From positions 1 to 64,000 of the forward strand of contig NZ_PEND01000011.1 in assembly GCF_002844195.1 (NCBI RefSeq): 64,000 nucleotides of DNA. Direction: 5' to 3'. The DNA comes from Halegenticoccus soli. Lineage in GTDB: Archaea > Halobacteriota > Halobacteria > Halobacteriales > Haloferacaceae. Both the position numbers and the translations under genes were made by a program. Below the pieces are notes generated by a model that saw only the letters and a list, made by a program, of their open reading frames with translations, had not been told where the DNA came from and ran no database searches. Positions 33,738-41,814 of this stretch are shown here, in pieces (the stretch's first letter is position 1; each line of letters opens with the position of its first letter).

Positions 33738-36700
33738 ATGAGCGCCGAGCCCGTTTCGCTCGACCTCGACAGGCGGTCGTTCATGAAGGCAAGCGCGCTC
33801 GCCGGCACGGTCGCGCTCGGCGGCGGCGGTGCCGGACAGGTGCTCGCGCAGGGCGACGACGGGGAACCGGACGGGACCGACACGGAAGGGAAGCTCACCA
33901 AGTCCGTCTGCAACTTCTGTGCGGTCGGGTGCGGGTTCCGCGGCGAACGGAAGGGGAGCGCCTTCGTCGGACAGGAGCCGTGGTTCGAAAACCCCATCAA
34001 CAACGGCTCGCTCTGCTCGAAGGGCGCTTCGATCTACGGGAGCGAACACTCGCCGAAGCGGCTGAAACACCCGATGAAGAAGGAGGGCGGCGAGTGGAAG
34101 AAGATCACCTGGAACGAGGCGTACGACACCATCGTCTCCGAGCTGAAGCGGATCCGGAAGGAGTTCGGGCCGGACAGCACGATGTGGCTCGGCAGCGCCC
34201 ACCACTCCAACGAGGAGGCGTACGCCTTCAGGAAGTTCTGTTCGCTGTTCGGGACGAACAACTGCGACCACCAGGCGCGCATCTGCCACTCCACGACGGT
34301 CGCCGGGCTGGCGAACACGTGGGGCTTCGGCGCGATGACGAACACGATCAACGACTACCGGAACTTCGATCTCAACGTCATCATCGGCCAGAACCCCGCG
34401 GAGGCGCACCCGATCGCGATGCAGCACATCCTCGAAGGGCAGAACCGGGGCGGCACCATCGCCTCCGTCGACGCGCGGTTCACCAAGACGTCGGCGCATG
34501 CCGACCACTTCTACCGCATCAGGCCGGGAACCGACGTCGCCCTGATAATGGGGCTCATCCGGTACCTGCGCGAGCAGGGCGAACTCGACCGCGAGATGCT
34601 CGACGGGCGCGTGCAGGGGTGGGCCGACGTCGACCGCGAACTCGACCGGTACGACCTCGACACGGTCGCGGACATCACCTGGATCTCGAAGGAGGATATC
34701 AGGGAGCTGGGCGACCTCATCATCGAGAACAAGCCCAACGTCCAGATCGAGTGGGCGATGGGCGGAACGCAGCACAACAACGGCACGCAGAACATCCGAT
34801 CGTACGCGCTCTTGAGCCTCGCGTCGGGGAGCGCCGCGAGGAGCGGCGGCGGCCTGCAGGTGATGCGCGGACACGCGAACGTCCAGGGGGCGACGGACCT
34901 CGCGGTCGCCAGCCACATCCTCCCGGGGTACTACTCGGTCTCGTCGCCAGGATCGTGGCAGTACTGGGCCGACGTCTGGTCGAAGAGCCCGTACACCAGC
35001 GGGACGATCTCCTTCCGCGAACTGTACGACAAGTACGACCTGATGCCCCGGGACCTGTACACCAGACAGGACGAGTACGTCAACTACGAGAAGGACGGGG
35101 GCGAGGGCGACGCGGCCGGCTCCACGAGCGAAGGCATCGACGACTCGTTCCCGAGCGAGCGGTCGATGATGTTCCAGAACGGGTTGACCGTCGCCCGCTG
35201 GTTCGAGGCCGCGATTCCGAAGGAAAAGCGGCTGGGGAAGTCGGAGCTCTACCAGCCGAACCCCGTGAAGGCCGCGATCTTCTGGGGGCACTCGGCCAAC
35301 TCGATCAGCGAGATGGACAGGATGCGTCAGGCGATGGAGAACCTCGACCTGCTCGTGGTCGTGGACCTGTTCCCGTCGCTGGCGAGCGTCATGGCCGACC
35401 GCGACGAGGGCGTGATCCTCCTGCCCGCGGCGAGCCAGTACGAGCACTACCGGTCGGTCACGAACTCGCACCGATCGGTGCAGTGGAGTGAGCCGGTGCG
35501 CGAACCGTCGCACAACACCAAGCCGGATCTCCAGATCATCCAGGAGCTCGCCGACCGTCTCGGGTTCGGCGCCCACTTCGACTGGGGGAACGGTCCGGAG
35601 CTCTACAGCGGGAAGAGCACGTACCAGGACGTACTTCGGGAAATTAACCTCGGCGTTCGCACGATCGGCTACCAGCAGGATCCGGAACGGCTGGAGCGAC
35701 AGCACGAGTACGACTGGGCGTTCAGCACCGAGGACCTGAAGGCGAGAGAGGGCCCCGTCGCCGGGGAGTTCTGGCAGCTGCCGTGGCCGTGCTGGGGCCA
35801 AGGCCACCCGGGGACGCCGATCATCTGGCGCGACGATGTCGATCCGCGCGAGGGCGGCCACGACTTCCGCACCCGGTGGGGCGTCCAGGCGCCGACGCCG
35901 GAGGAGTGGAACGGGATGACGACCCCGACGAAGAACTACCCCCTGCGGGCGACGTTCGACCGGCAGGGACAGAGCGGTCTCGACCTGGTCCGGACGCCGT
36001 ACCAGCCGAACTGGTGGAACGGCGGGGAGGTCCAGGGCGTACCGCAGTACCCGGGCTACACGACCGCGCTGCCGGACGACCCGCGAAACTCCGACGCGAT
36101 CGCGCTCCCGGTTCAGTACGCGCTCGATCCGACGAAGTCGGTGTACGACGCGGCGCAGGCGGTGAACGAGAAGTACGACTGGGCCGACTACGACCTCGCC
36201 CAGTACGAGCCGTACGACAACCCGCAGCCGGACCCGCCGACGGGTCGGGGGCGGGCGCGAGCCGTCGCGTGGAACTTCCTAGATCCGATTCCGGTTCACC
36301 GCGAGCCGATCGAGAGTCCGCGGCCGGACCTGGTCGAAACGTGGCCCGCCAACGGCCAGCAGCGGAACTTCTACCGCCTCGATCAGAACAACGCGCCCGT
36401 CCAAAAGCGGGCGACGACGAGAGCCGCCGAGGAGAACTTCGACGTGATCATGACCACCGGCCGGCAGGTCGAACACCAGGGCGGCGGATCCGAGAGCCGC
36501 TCGAACGTCTTTCTGGCGGATCTCCAGCCGCACATGTACGCCGAGATCACGCCGAAGATGGCGGACGAACTCGGCGTCGACGGCGGCGACCTCGTCGTCG
36601 TCTCGACCACCAACCGCGGCTCCGTGCTGGTGAAAGCGAGGGTGACGAACCGGCCGAACGACAGGGAGACCTTCCTCCCGTTCCACTGGGGCGGCGTCTT

Positions 36701-36974
36701 CAAGGGCAAGAACCTGGAGGAGCGGTACCCCGACGGGACCGTCCCGTTCGCCATCGGCGACAGCGTCAACATCATCACGTCGCCGGGATACGACGTCGAA
36801 ACCCAGATGCAGGAGACGAAGGCGGCGATGGTGAAGATCCGCCCGGCGACGCAGGAGCTTGTCGACGAACTCAACATGGACGTCGATCTGTCGACGTTCG
36901 AGTTCCCGCAGGACCGCGACGGCATCGGCACGCAGAAGGACTTCGACGTTCGCGACTCGAAAACAGTTCAATGA
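33738..36974 (+). CDS. Formate dehydrogenase alpha subunit (Mo/W, Tat-exported)
   Basis: This 1078-residue bis-pterin enzyme has a twin-arginine signal (D-R-R-S-F-M-K-A-S, residues 11-19). The [4Fe-4S] ligands are C58, C61, C65 and C93. The metal ligand region A-R-I-C-H-S-T-T-V-A-G-L is diagnostic of formate dehydrogenases, with C183 (codon TGC) in the place of selenocysteine and H184 next to it. A C-terminal dinucleotide-binding domain follows. The protein acts outside the membrane, oxidising formate to CO2 and passing electrons to the beta subunit. The ATG at 33738 starts the Tat signal cleanly. Confidence 0.88.
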   Translation: MSAEPVSLDLDRRSFMKASALAGTVALGGGGAGQVLAQGDDGEPDGTDTEGKLTKSVCNFCAVGCGFRGERKGSAFVGQEPWFENPINNGSLCSKGASIYGSEHSPKRLKHPMKKEGGEWKKITWNEAYDTIVSELKRIRKEFGPDSTMWLGSAHHSNEEAYAFRKFCSLFGTNNCDHQARICHSTTVAGLANTWGFGAMTNTINDYRNFDLNVIIGQNPAEAHPIAMQHILEGQNRGGTIASVDARFTKTSAHADHFYRIRPGTDVALIMGLIRYLREQGELDREMLDGRVQGWADVDRELDRYDLDTVADITWISKEDIRELGDLIIENKPNVQIEWAMGGTQHNNGTQNIRSYALLSLASGSAARSGGGLQVMRGHANVQGATDLAVASHILPGYYSVSSPGSWQYWADVWSKSPYTSGTISFRELYDKYDLMPRDLYTRQDEYVNYEKDGGEGDAAGSTSEGIDDSFPSERSMMFQNGLTVARWFEAAIPKEKRLGKSELYQPNPVKAAIFWGHSANSISEMDRMRQAMENLDLLVVVDLFPSLASVMADRDEGVILLPAASQYEHYRSVTNSHRSVQWSEPVREPSHNTKPDLQIIQELADRLGFGAHFDWGNGPELYSGKSTYQDVLREINLGVRTIGYQQDPERLERQHEYDWAFSTEDLKAREGPVAGEFWQLPWPCWGQGHPGTPIIWRDDVDPREGGHDFRTRWGVQAPTPEEWNGMTTPTKNYPLRATFDRQGQSGLDLVRTPYQPNWWNGGEVQGVPQYPGYTTALPDDPRNSDAIALPVQYALDPTKSVYDAAQAVNEKYDWADYDLAQYEPYDNPQPDPPTGRGRARAVAWNFLDPIPVHREPIESPRPDLVETWPANGQQRNFYRLDQNNAPVQKRATTRAAEENFDVIMTTGRQVEHQGGGSESRSNVFLADLQPHMYAEITPKMADELGVDGGDLVVVSTTNRGSVLVKARVTNRPNDRETFLPFHWGGVFKGKNLEERYPDGTVPFAIGDSVNIITSPGYDVETQMQETKAAMVKIRPATQELVDELNMDVDLSTFEFPQDRDGIGTQKDFDVRDSKTVQ

Positions 36975-36983
36975 GGCGATAAA

Positions 36984-37655
36984 ATGTCAGCGGAAAACCC
37001 GAAAGACAGGGAGGTCATGCGGCAGGGCGTCCGGAGCGTCGGCGAGGGGACGCGGATCTTCCCCGACGTCGAGGCCTGCATCGACTGCGGCGGTTGCGTC
37101 GTCGCCTGTAAACGCACCTGGGACATCGGTCCGGGCGAACAGCGGATCAGCATCTCGACGATGCTCGAGGGTGAGGAAGCCGCGGCGGGACTGAACGCGA
37201 GCAGCGCGAAGGCGATCCAGCAGGGGAAGAGCCCCGGCGAGACGAGCATCCCGATGCAGTGTTACCACTGCGAGAACGCGCCCTGCGTGTCCGTCTGTCC
37301 GACGGACTCGCTCCTCAAGAAGGACAGCGGCTTCGTGGAGGTCCGCGACAACCTCTGTATCGGCTGTCAGTACTGCCTGTCCGCGTGTCCGTTCGGGGCG
37401 CCGCAGTTCCCGAACGCGGACGACGGGGCCGCAAAACTGTTCGGCACCGGCGGGACGATGGACAAGTGCACGATGTGCGAGGAGCGCCAGGAGGTCGGGA
37501 AGGGGCCGGCCTGCGCCGAGGAGTGCGCGACGGACGCCATCCTCGTCGGAACGTCGGAGCAGATCGCCGAGGAGCTCGACCGCCGGGACAGCGGGACGTT
37601 CTTCAACGACGCGGCGATGGAGATCATCTTCGGCGAGGACGCGGAGGTGTTCTGA
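36984..37655 (+). CDS. Formate dehydrogenase beta subunit (four [4Fe-4S])
   Basis: This 223-residue ferredoxin-like subunit has four cysteine clusters: C-I-D-C-G-G-C-V-V-A-C-K, C-Y-H-C-E-N-A-P-C-V-S-V-C-P, C-I-G-C-Q-Y-C-L-S-A-C-P and C-T-M-C…C-A-E-E-C-A. It carries electrons from the alpha subunit to the membrane. It has no signal of its own and is probably exported with the alpha subunit. It lies nine bases after the alpha gene, and its stop overlaps the next start (TGATG). Confidence 0.88.
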   Translation: MSAENPKDREVMRQGVRSVGEGTRIFPDVEACIDCGGCVVACKRTWDIGPGEQRISISTMLEGEEAAAGLNASSAKAIQQGKSPGETSIPMQCYHCENAPCVSVCPTDSLLKKDSGFVEVRDNLCIGCQYCLSACPFGAPQFPNADDGAAKLFGTGGTMDKCTMCEERQEVGKGPACAEECATDAILVGTSEQIAEELDRRDSGTFFNDAAMEIIFGEDAEVF

Positions 37656-38098
37656 TGGACCGCGATCTCCCCGAAACGGCCGGCTACAGCCCGCTCGCCG
37701 TTCTCGGCAGCGCCGTCGGCGGGCTCGTCATCGCGTTCCTCTCGGTCTGGTGGGCCGCCGGCAACGCGGTGTCGGCCGAATCGCTCTTCCGGGTCGCCCC
37801 GACGGTCGAAAACAGGGGCGTCGGGTCCGACTGGGTGGCGGGGAACACGATCGAGTGGTTGGATTTCCTCATTGCGCTCACCCACGCGGCCGACGTCATC
37901 ATGGGCGTGTTCATCCTCGTGATGGTGTTCGTCCACTGGGCCGCGTTCCGTCGACTCGCGGGACGGATGCGTCGACCGGGAGAACCGAACCGGGGCGACG
38001 GCGTCGCCGCAGACGGCGGCGGGACGGCCAAACCTGTCGACAGTAGCGGGACGACCGAAAACGCCGGCGGGGACGATTCGGGGGGTGAACGGCCGTGA
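37655..38098 (+). CDS. Membrane protein of the formate dehydrogenase operon
   Basis: This 147-residue protein has two hydrophobic segments (about residues 9-30 and 70-92) and a disordered acidic tail. The second reads W-L-D-F-L-I-A-L-T-H-A-A-D-V-I-M-G, with a histidine that could ligate haem. It may replace the transmembrane anchor normally found on the beta subunit, or be a second membrane subunit. It overlaps both neighbours (TGATG before, GTGA after). No family match is certain. Confidence 0.65.
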   Translation: MDRDLPETAGYSPLAVLGSAVGGLVIAFLSVWWAAGNAVSAESLFRVAPTVENRGVGSDWVAGNTIEWLDFLIALTHAADVIMGVFILVMVFVHWAAFRRLAGRMRRPGEPNRGDGVAADGGGTAKPVDSSGTTENAGGDDSGGERP

Positions 38099-39114
38099 CG
38101 AATCTCGACCACGGGAAGTTCACGCACGTGACGACCGTCTTCCACTCGCTTCTGGCGCTCGACGTGTTTGCGCTGTTCTTCACGGGGTACGGTATCATGT
38201 TCAACGACGAACTCTGGTGGCTCGTCGTTCTCCTCGGCGGCTATCAGGGGGTCGCCGCACTCCATCGGATCGCCGGATTCGGGCTCGTCGCGCTCATCGG
38301 CTTCTGGATGCTGCTCATGCTCACTACCTCGACCGGACGGGGGAACTTCCGCGAGATCGTTCCGACCGGCGACGACGTCGCGGCTTTCGTTCAGGACGTC
38401 AAGTTCGTGCTGGGGCGGGCCGACGAGCGTCACCCGAACGCGCGGCAGTTCGCCGGGTACAAGGCCGACGAGGTGCCGCTCCTGTCGTACGTCGGGAAGG
38501 GCGTCGTGTTCATCTTCTCCGTCGAACTGACCCTGCTCACCGTCTCGGGGTTACTCATCTGGAGTAAAACCGGCGTGATGCAGTTCTTCGCGACGAAGAC
38601 GGCGGCCATGGCGTTCGTCGTCTTCCACGGGCTGCTCGGCGTCATCATGCTGATGGGCGTGATGTTCCACATCTTCGAACACGGCTTCCACCCGGCGTTC
38701 TACCCGGTCGAGACCAAGGCGTTCATCCCCCGGAGCATGATCCCGGAGGCCCACGGCCACGAGGGGGAACGCGAGGCGGACACGACCGGGATCGAACGGC
38801 TGACGCTTTCGCCCTCCTGGAGCTGGGTGACGAACCTCATGGGCGCCTTCGTCGTCATCGGAATCGTGAGCGTCCTCATGGGGAGTATCTTCGACGAAGG
38901 CTACCCGGTGCCGAACGAACTCGCCGTGGGTGGCGGGCCGTCGAACCTGCTTCTCACCGTCGGGATCAACATCGGCGTGTTCGTGCTGTTCGTCGGCATC
39001 GTCCTCTCGATGTACGGAAACCTCGTCCGAATCCGCTGGGAACGACAGCTGGAACGGGAGCGTCCGCGGACGACGGCCGACGGCGGACGAGTCGCTGAGA
39101 GTGGAGAGGACTGA
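38095..39114 (+). CDS. Formate dehydrogenase gamma subunit, cytochrome b
   Basis: This 339-residue integral membrane protein resembles FdnI/FdoI-type cytochrome b subunits but is longer. Its N-terminal half has two spans with an H-S-L-L-A-L-D segment and L-H-R-I-A-G-F. A second half has V-F-H-G-L-L-G-V-I-M-L and M-F-H-I-F-E-H-G-F-H, with histidines placed for haem and quinone binding, and a further span pair follows near the C-terminus. It takes electrons from the beta subunit to the quinone pool. The GTG start overlaps the preceding stop (GTGA). Confidence 0.83.
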   Translation: MTNLDHGKFTHVTTVFHSLLALDVFALFFTGYGIMFNDELWWLVVLLGGYQGVAALHRIAGFGLVALIGFWMLLMLTTSTGRGNFREIVPTGDDVAAFVQDVKFVLGRADERHPNARQFAGYKADEVPLLSYVGKGVVFIFSVELTLLTVSGLLIWSKTGVMQFFATKTAAMAFVVFHGLLGVIMLMGVMFHIFEHGFHPAFYPVETKAFIPRSMIPEAHGHEGEREADTTGIERLTLSPSWSWVTNLMGAFVVIGIVSVLMGSIFDEGYPVPNELAVGGGPSNLLLTVGINIGVFVLFVGIVLSMYGNLVRIRWERQLERERPRTTADGGRVAESGED

Positions 39115-39167
39115 TCGACCGGGGGCGGAAGCCGGTACCGCCGGAGCGGATTCGGCCCGGCGGCGAG

Positions 39168-39563
39168 TCAGGTCGAGATGAGTTTGGCGCCCTCGTCGGA
39201 GAGTTCGACCGCCACGTCCTGCCTCGTGTGCTCGCGTATCTGGTCGATGTTGCGGGTCAGCACTTCGAGGATGTCCTTCGGCTCGGGGTAGACGAGCACG
39301 TTCCCGTCGCCGTCCTCCATCACCAGTTGCGTGTCGGCTAACTGGATCTGGCTTCCCTCGATGCTCGCGACGATCACGGGGAGCGCTTCGGCGCCGCCGG
39401 GGTCGCCCTCCTCGACCATGGTGATGTAGAGCGAGTCCAGCCCGATGAGGTCCTTGTACTCGCGGACCCGCCTCGCACACGCGACCATGTCCCCGGTCAC
39501 GTCCGCCTTCTGTCGGTTCCCGTGCTCCCCCTCGTAGCAGTGCTTACAGACCCGAAGTTCCAT
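39168..39563 (-). CDS. Conserved haloarchaeal protein with N-terminal C-x2-C
   Basis: This 131-residue protein starts M-E-L-R-V-C-K-H-C-Y-E-G-E-H-G, with a later single cysteine near residue 29. The rest is an alpha/beta region ending D-V-A-V-E-L-S-D-E-G-A-K-L. No family is known to me. The ATG at 39563 is preferred to 39569 and far-upstream starts because the cysteine motif follows at once. It converges on the formate dehydrogenase operon and may or may not be linked to it. Confidence 0.5.
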   Translation of the reverse strand: MELRVCKHCYEGEHGNRQKADVTGDMVACARRVREYKDLIGLDSLYITMVEEGDPGGAEALPVIVASIEGSQIQLADTQLVMEDGDGNVLVYPEPKDILEVLTRNIDQIREHTRQDVAVELSDEGAKLIST

Positions 39564-39679
39564 CCGCATGCGCCCGTTCGTTCGACCCGGTGACGTGATA
39601 TAACTTGTCACCCTCGCCACCGCGTTCGGCGGAGTTCGACTTTCATAATTTTTAGGCACTTACGGCGAGAAGGAGACGT

Positions 39680-39859
39680 ATGGCCGGAGTACTCAACACC
39701 GTCTACGCGGCCGTCGTCGTACTCGTCGCTCTCGGAGGTATCGGTGCGGTCATGTGGCTCACCCCCTCGGACAACGAATCCGGCGGATTGACCGGCGCGA
39801 TCGTCACGACCGCGGTCGCCGTGTTCCTGCTCGCGATGATCGGGACGCTCCTCGTGTGA
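39680..39859 (+). CDS. Small two-span membrane protein
   Basis: This 59-residue protein has two hydrophobic segments (residues 6-25 and 40-58) and a short polar loop between them. No family is recognised. An AT-rich TATA-like stretch (CATAATTTTTAGG) lies at 39644-39656. It stands alone. Confidence 0.45.
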   Translation: MAGVLNTVYAAVVVLVALGGIGAVMWLTPSDNESGGLTGAIVTTAVAVFLLAMIGTLLV

Positions 39860-40038
39860 ACGGACCGGCCGGATCCGGTCGTGGGGCCCCGTAGCGGGCG
39901 CCACCGGGCCGGACTGTGAAGCGCCGCGGCGACCGTCGCCACGGTGTCGCAAACCGGATAGTCGCCGAAACGAAACTGTCCGGGAGAGAAGATTGATTAG
40001 GCGTCAGCGTCTTCATAGTGATAGCCAGGTGAAATCTG

Positions 40039-40692
40039 ATGAGCACGGCGGAACCTATCGACGACGCTGTCGAGGCGGGTGGAGCGGCCGGCGGTCGCGA
40101 CGCCGACGAGTCGGCCGGCGAACGGAGGGAGCGTTCGGAGCGGGCGTCCGACCTCTCCAAGGACGACCTGTTCCACGTGCTGCAGAACCAGCGTCGCCGC
40201 CGTGTCCTGAAGTACCTGCAAGGGCGGGAAGGGCCGGTCGGCATGCGCGACGTCGCGGAACAGGTGGCCGCGTGGGAGCACGACACGACGGTCGAGGCGC
40301 TGGCGTCCGACGAGCGCCAGCGCGTCTACATCGCGCTGTACCAGTCGCACCTCCCCAAACTCGACGAGAAGGGCATCGTCGACTACAACCAGAGCCGCGG
40401 CCTCGTCGAACGCACCCCCCTCGCCGACCAGTTCGACCCCTACCTCGAAGTCGGCGGTGCCAACGACGGAGACGGAGCCGACGGGGCGGCGCTCGAACCG
40501 GCGAAGCGGACGCCGACCCCGAAGCGATTCGATCCGGTGGGATACTACGGCGGCGCGACCGCGCTCAGCCTGCTTCTGACGGGCGCGTCGTGGCTCGGCG
40601 TCGTGCCGGCGGTGGTTTCCAGCTATCTGGCGGCGATCATCCTCGGGATGTTCGCCCTCATCACGGCGGGCGCGCTCTACCGCGGGCGGTAG
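40039..40692 (+). CDS. DUF7344 winged-helix protein with C-terminal membrane spans
   Basis: This 217-residue protein has an acidic N-terminus, then the DUF7344 core (L-F-H-V-L-Q-N-Q-R-R-R-R-V-L-K-Y-L, A-A-W-E-H-D-T-T-V-E-A-L, R-Q-R-V-Y-I-A-L-Y-Q-S-H-L-P-K-L), a winged-helix DNA-binding domain, and two C-terminal hydrophobic segments. Membrane-tethered regulators of this type are a haloarchaeal speciality. Its closest relative in the window is 47385-48032, on the opposite strand, with a nearly identical core. Confidence 0.78.
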   Translation: MSTAEPIDDAVEAGGAAGGRDADESAGERRERSERASDLSKDDLFHVLQNQRRRRVLKYLQGREGPVGMRDVAEQVAAWEHDTTVEALASDERQRVYIALYQSHLPKLDEKGIVDYNQSRGLVERTPLADQFDPYLEVGGANDGDGADGAALEPAKRTPTPKRFDPVGYYGGATALSLLLTGASWLGVVPAVVSSYLAAIILGMFALITAGALYRGR

Positions 40693-40948
40693 TCGACTCG
40701 CGTCCGATCGTTTGGCAACCCGGTTCTGCTTTCGGCGTCCGTTCCGTGGGAGTCGGGACGACGCACCGCCGATCAGCGATCGACGGAGACGAGCCGTCGC
40801 CCCGGGGCCCCGTTAAGCACCGATTAGCCGGCTGAACCGATCGGTGCGCCGTCAGCGCGCGGGGTCGCCGCTCAACCGTCCGACCGGTGGAGACGCGGAG
40901 CCGCGGAGAAAGGAGTCCCATACTCACGGTAGACGGCGTGACACCTCG
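40693..40948. other. Gene-free stretch
   Basis: I see nothing that looks coding between the DUF7344 gene and the promoter of the DUF7563 gene. The sequence is plain GC-rich DNA without clear repeats. Confidence 0.3.
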
Positions 40949-40971
40949 CTTATCAGGCAGATAACAAAGTA
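40949..40971 (+). promoter_or_regulatory. Promoter of the shared TTA/ATAAnAA class
   Basis: The site reads CTTATCAGGCAG then ATAACAAAG, with TTA 11 bases before ATAACAA. It lies about 40 bases before the ATG of the DUF7563 protein, the same distance as for several glycan genes. This shows that the signature is not confined to glycan genes. Confidence 0.45.
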
Positions 40972-41001
40972 CGCCGGACGAGAGCGGGCGATCGAAGCAC
41001 C

Positions 41002-41196
41002 ATGAGTTCGCGGACAAACTCGGGGGCCGGAGCACAGAGCACGTGCAAGAACTGCGGGGCGTTCGTCACGCGGCGGTTCGCCCGCGTCTACGGGAACAAC
41101 GCCGACGAGGTGTACGGCTGTCTCAACTGCCAGCGCGCCCGCGACCTGCGCGAGGGCAATCACCTCGACGCGCGCCACAAGCGTGCGACGACGTGA
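41002..41196 (+). CDS. DUF7563 zinc-ribbon protein
   Basis: This 64-residue protein has C-K-N-C near residue 15 and C-L-N-C near residue 40, separated by V-T-R-R-F-A-R-V-Y-G-N-N-A-D-E-V-Y-G, which is the DUF7563 pattern found throughout haloarchaea. It probably binds zinc; the role is not known. It stands alone with its own promoter. Confidence 0.75.
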   Translation: MSSRTNSGAGAQSTCKNCGAFVTRRFARVYGNNADEVYGCLNCQRARDLREGNHLDARHKRATT

Positions 41197-41627
41197 ACGG
41201 GCGCGGTCGGCCCGTTCCCCCTCTCCGGTTTCTGGCGGTCGCGTCGTCCCCTCACCATCTGCCCGTCTCTTTTGTCCTCCTCTCGCATCGCGATCTCACC
41301 GTCCCTCTCCCGCATCGCCACCTCTCGATTCTCTCCGACTTCTCTCGGGTCTTCCCGTCCCCGAGCGCGTTCTGCGAACTCGGACCGCCGGTTCCCCGAT
41401 CGGTTCCGTCTCGCTCGCCGGACGGCGGGGCCCCCTCGTCCGGCGGTACCGCTGAGACGCAAACCGCGATTTCGGCTGTTTGAGGCGGGTTTATCTGATT
41501 CCTAAGCCGATTCGACCGTTCGGGCGACGAAGCGCGCCTGCGAACAGGGGTGTGCGTAAATCGCAGGACTGCGCCGGGTTCGATCGTCCGAAGGTGTCGC
41601 GAAATCGTCGGGTTCGGCACCCGAGGC
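41197..41627. other. Gene-free stretch, pyrimidine-rich
   Basis: Nothing here looks coding. Roughly 41260-41370 is pyrimidine-rich with many TCTC and CGATCTC-like repeats, so any minus-strand transcript would be purine-rich. Near 41500 the string CCTAAGC appears, as it does near promoters elsewhere. The rest is unremarkable. Confidence 0.3.
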
Positions 41628-41652
41628 GTTAGCCCGCGTATAATAATGGGCG
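41628..41652 (+). promoter_or_regulatory. Promoter of the shared TTA/ATAATAA class (glmS)
   Basis: The site is GTTAGCC, five bases, then ATAATAATGGGCG. It matches the site before the glmU-type gene (51183-51207, minus) at 22 of 25 positions. TTA is 11 bases before ATAATAA. The leader to glmS is long (about 145 bases) and holds a 27-codon frame (41731-41814) whose TGA overlaps the glmS start. Confidence 0.65.
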
Positions 41653-41730
41653 TATCAGAAGTACCGACTTTCACGGAATCGCGGCTTCCCGGCGACGGGA
41701 GGCGCGGAAGGAAAACGTGAACGTGAAACC

Positions 41731-41814
41731 ATGATTCGACGGGGCACCCAGCAGAACGCCGGCGGGAAGACCGCCGTGACGGCGACCGAACCGATCAGGA
41801 AGGAGGGTCGATGA
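41731..41814 (+). CDS. Possible 27-residue upstream frame in the glmS leader
   Basis: An ATG at 41731 opens a 27-codon frame that ends in TGA at 41812-41814, overlapping the tandem ATGATG at the start of glmS. The peptide is basic and matches nothing I know. It could couple translation into glmS or be a chance frame. Confidence 0.3.
   Translation: MIRRGTQQNAGGKTAVTATEPIRKEGR

Noticed and set aside
34284-34286. Selenocysteine at the formate dehydrogenase active site
   Set aside because: The codon is TGC (cysteine), not TGA, so no selenocysteine is used here.
33665-35491. 608-codon frame overlapping the formate dehydrogenase alpha gene
   Set aside because: Arginine-rich shadow in another frame; starts upstream of the operator palindrome.
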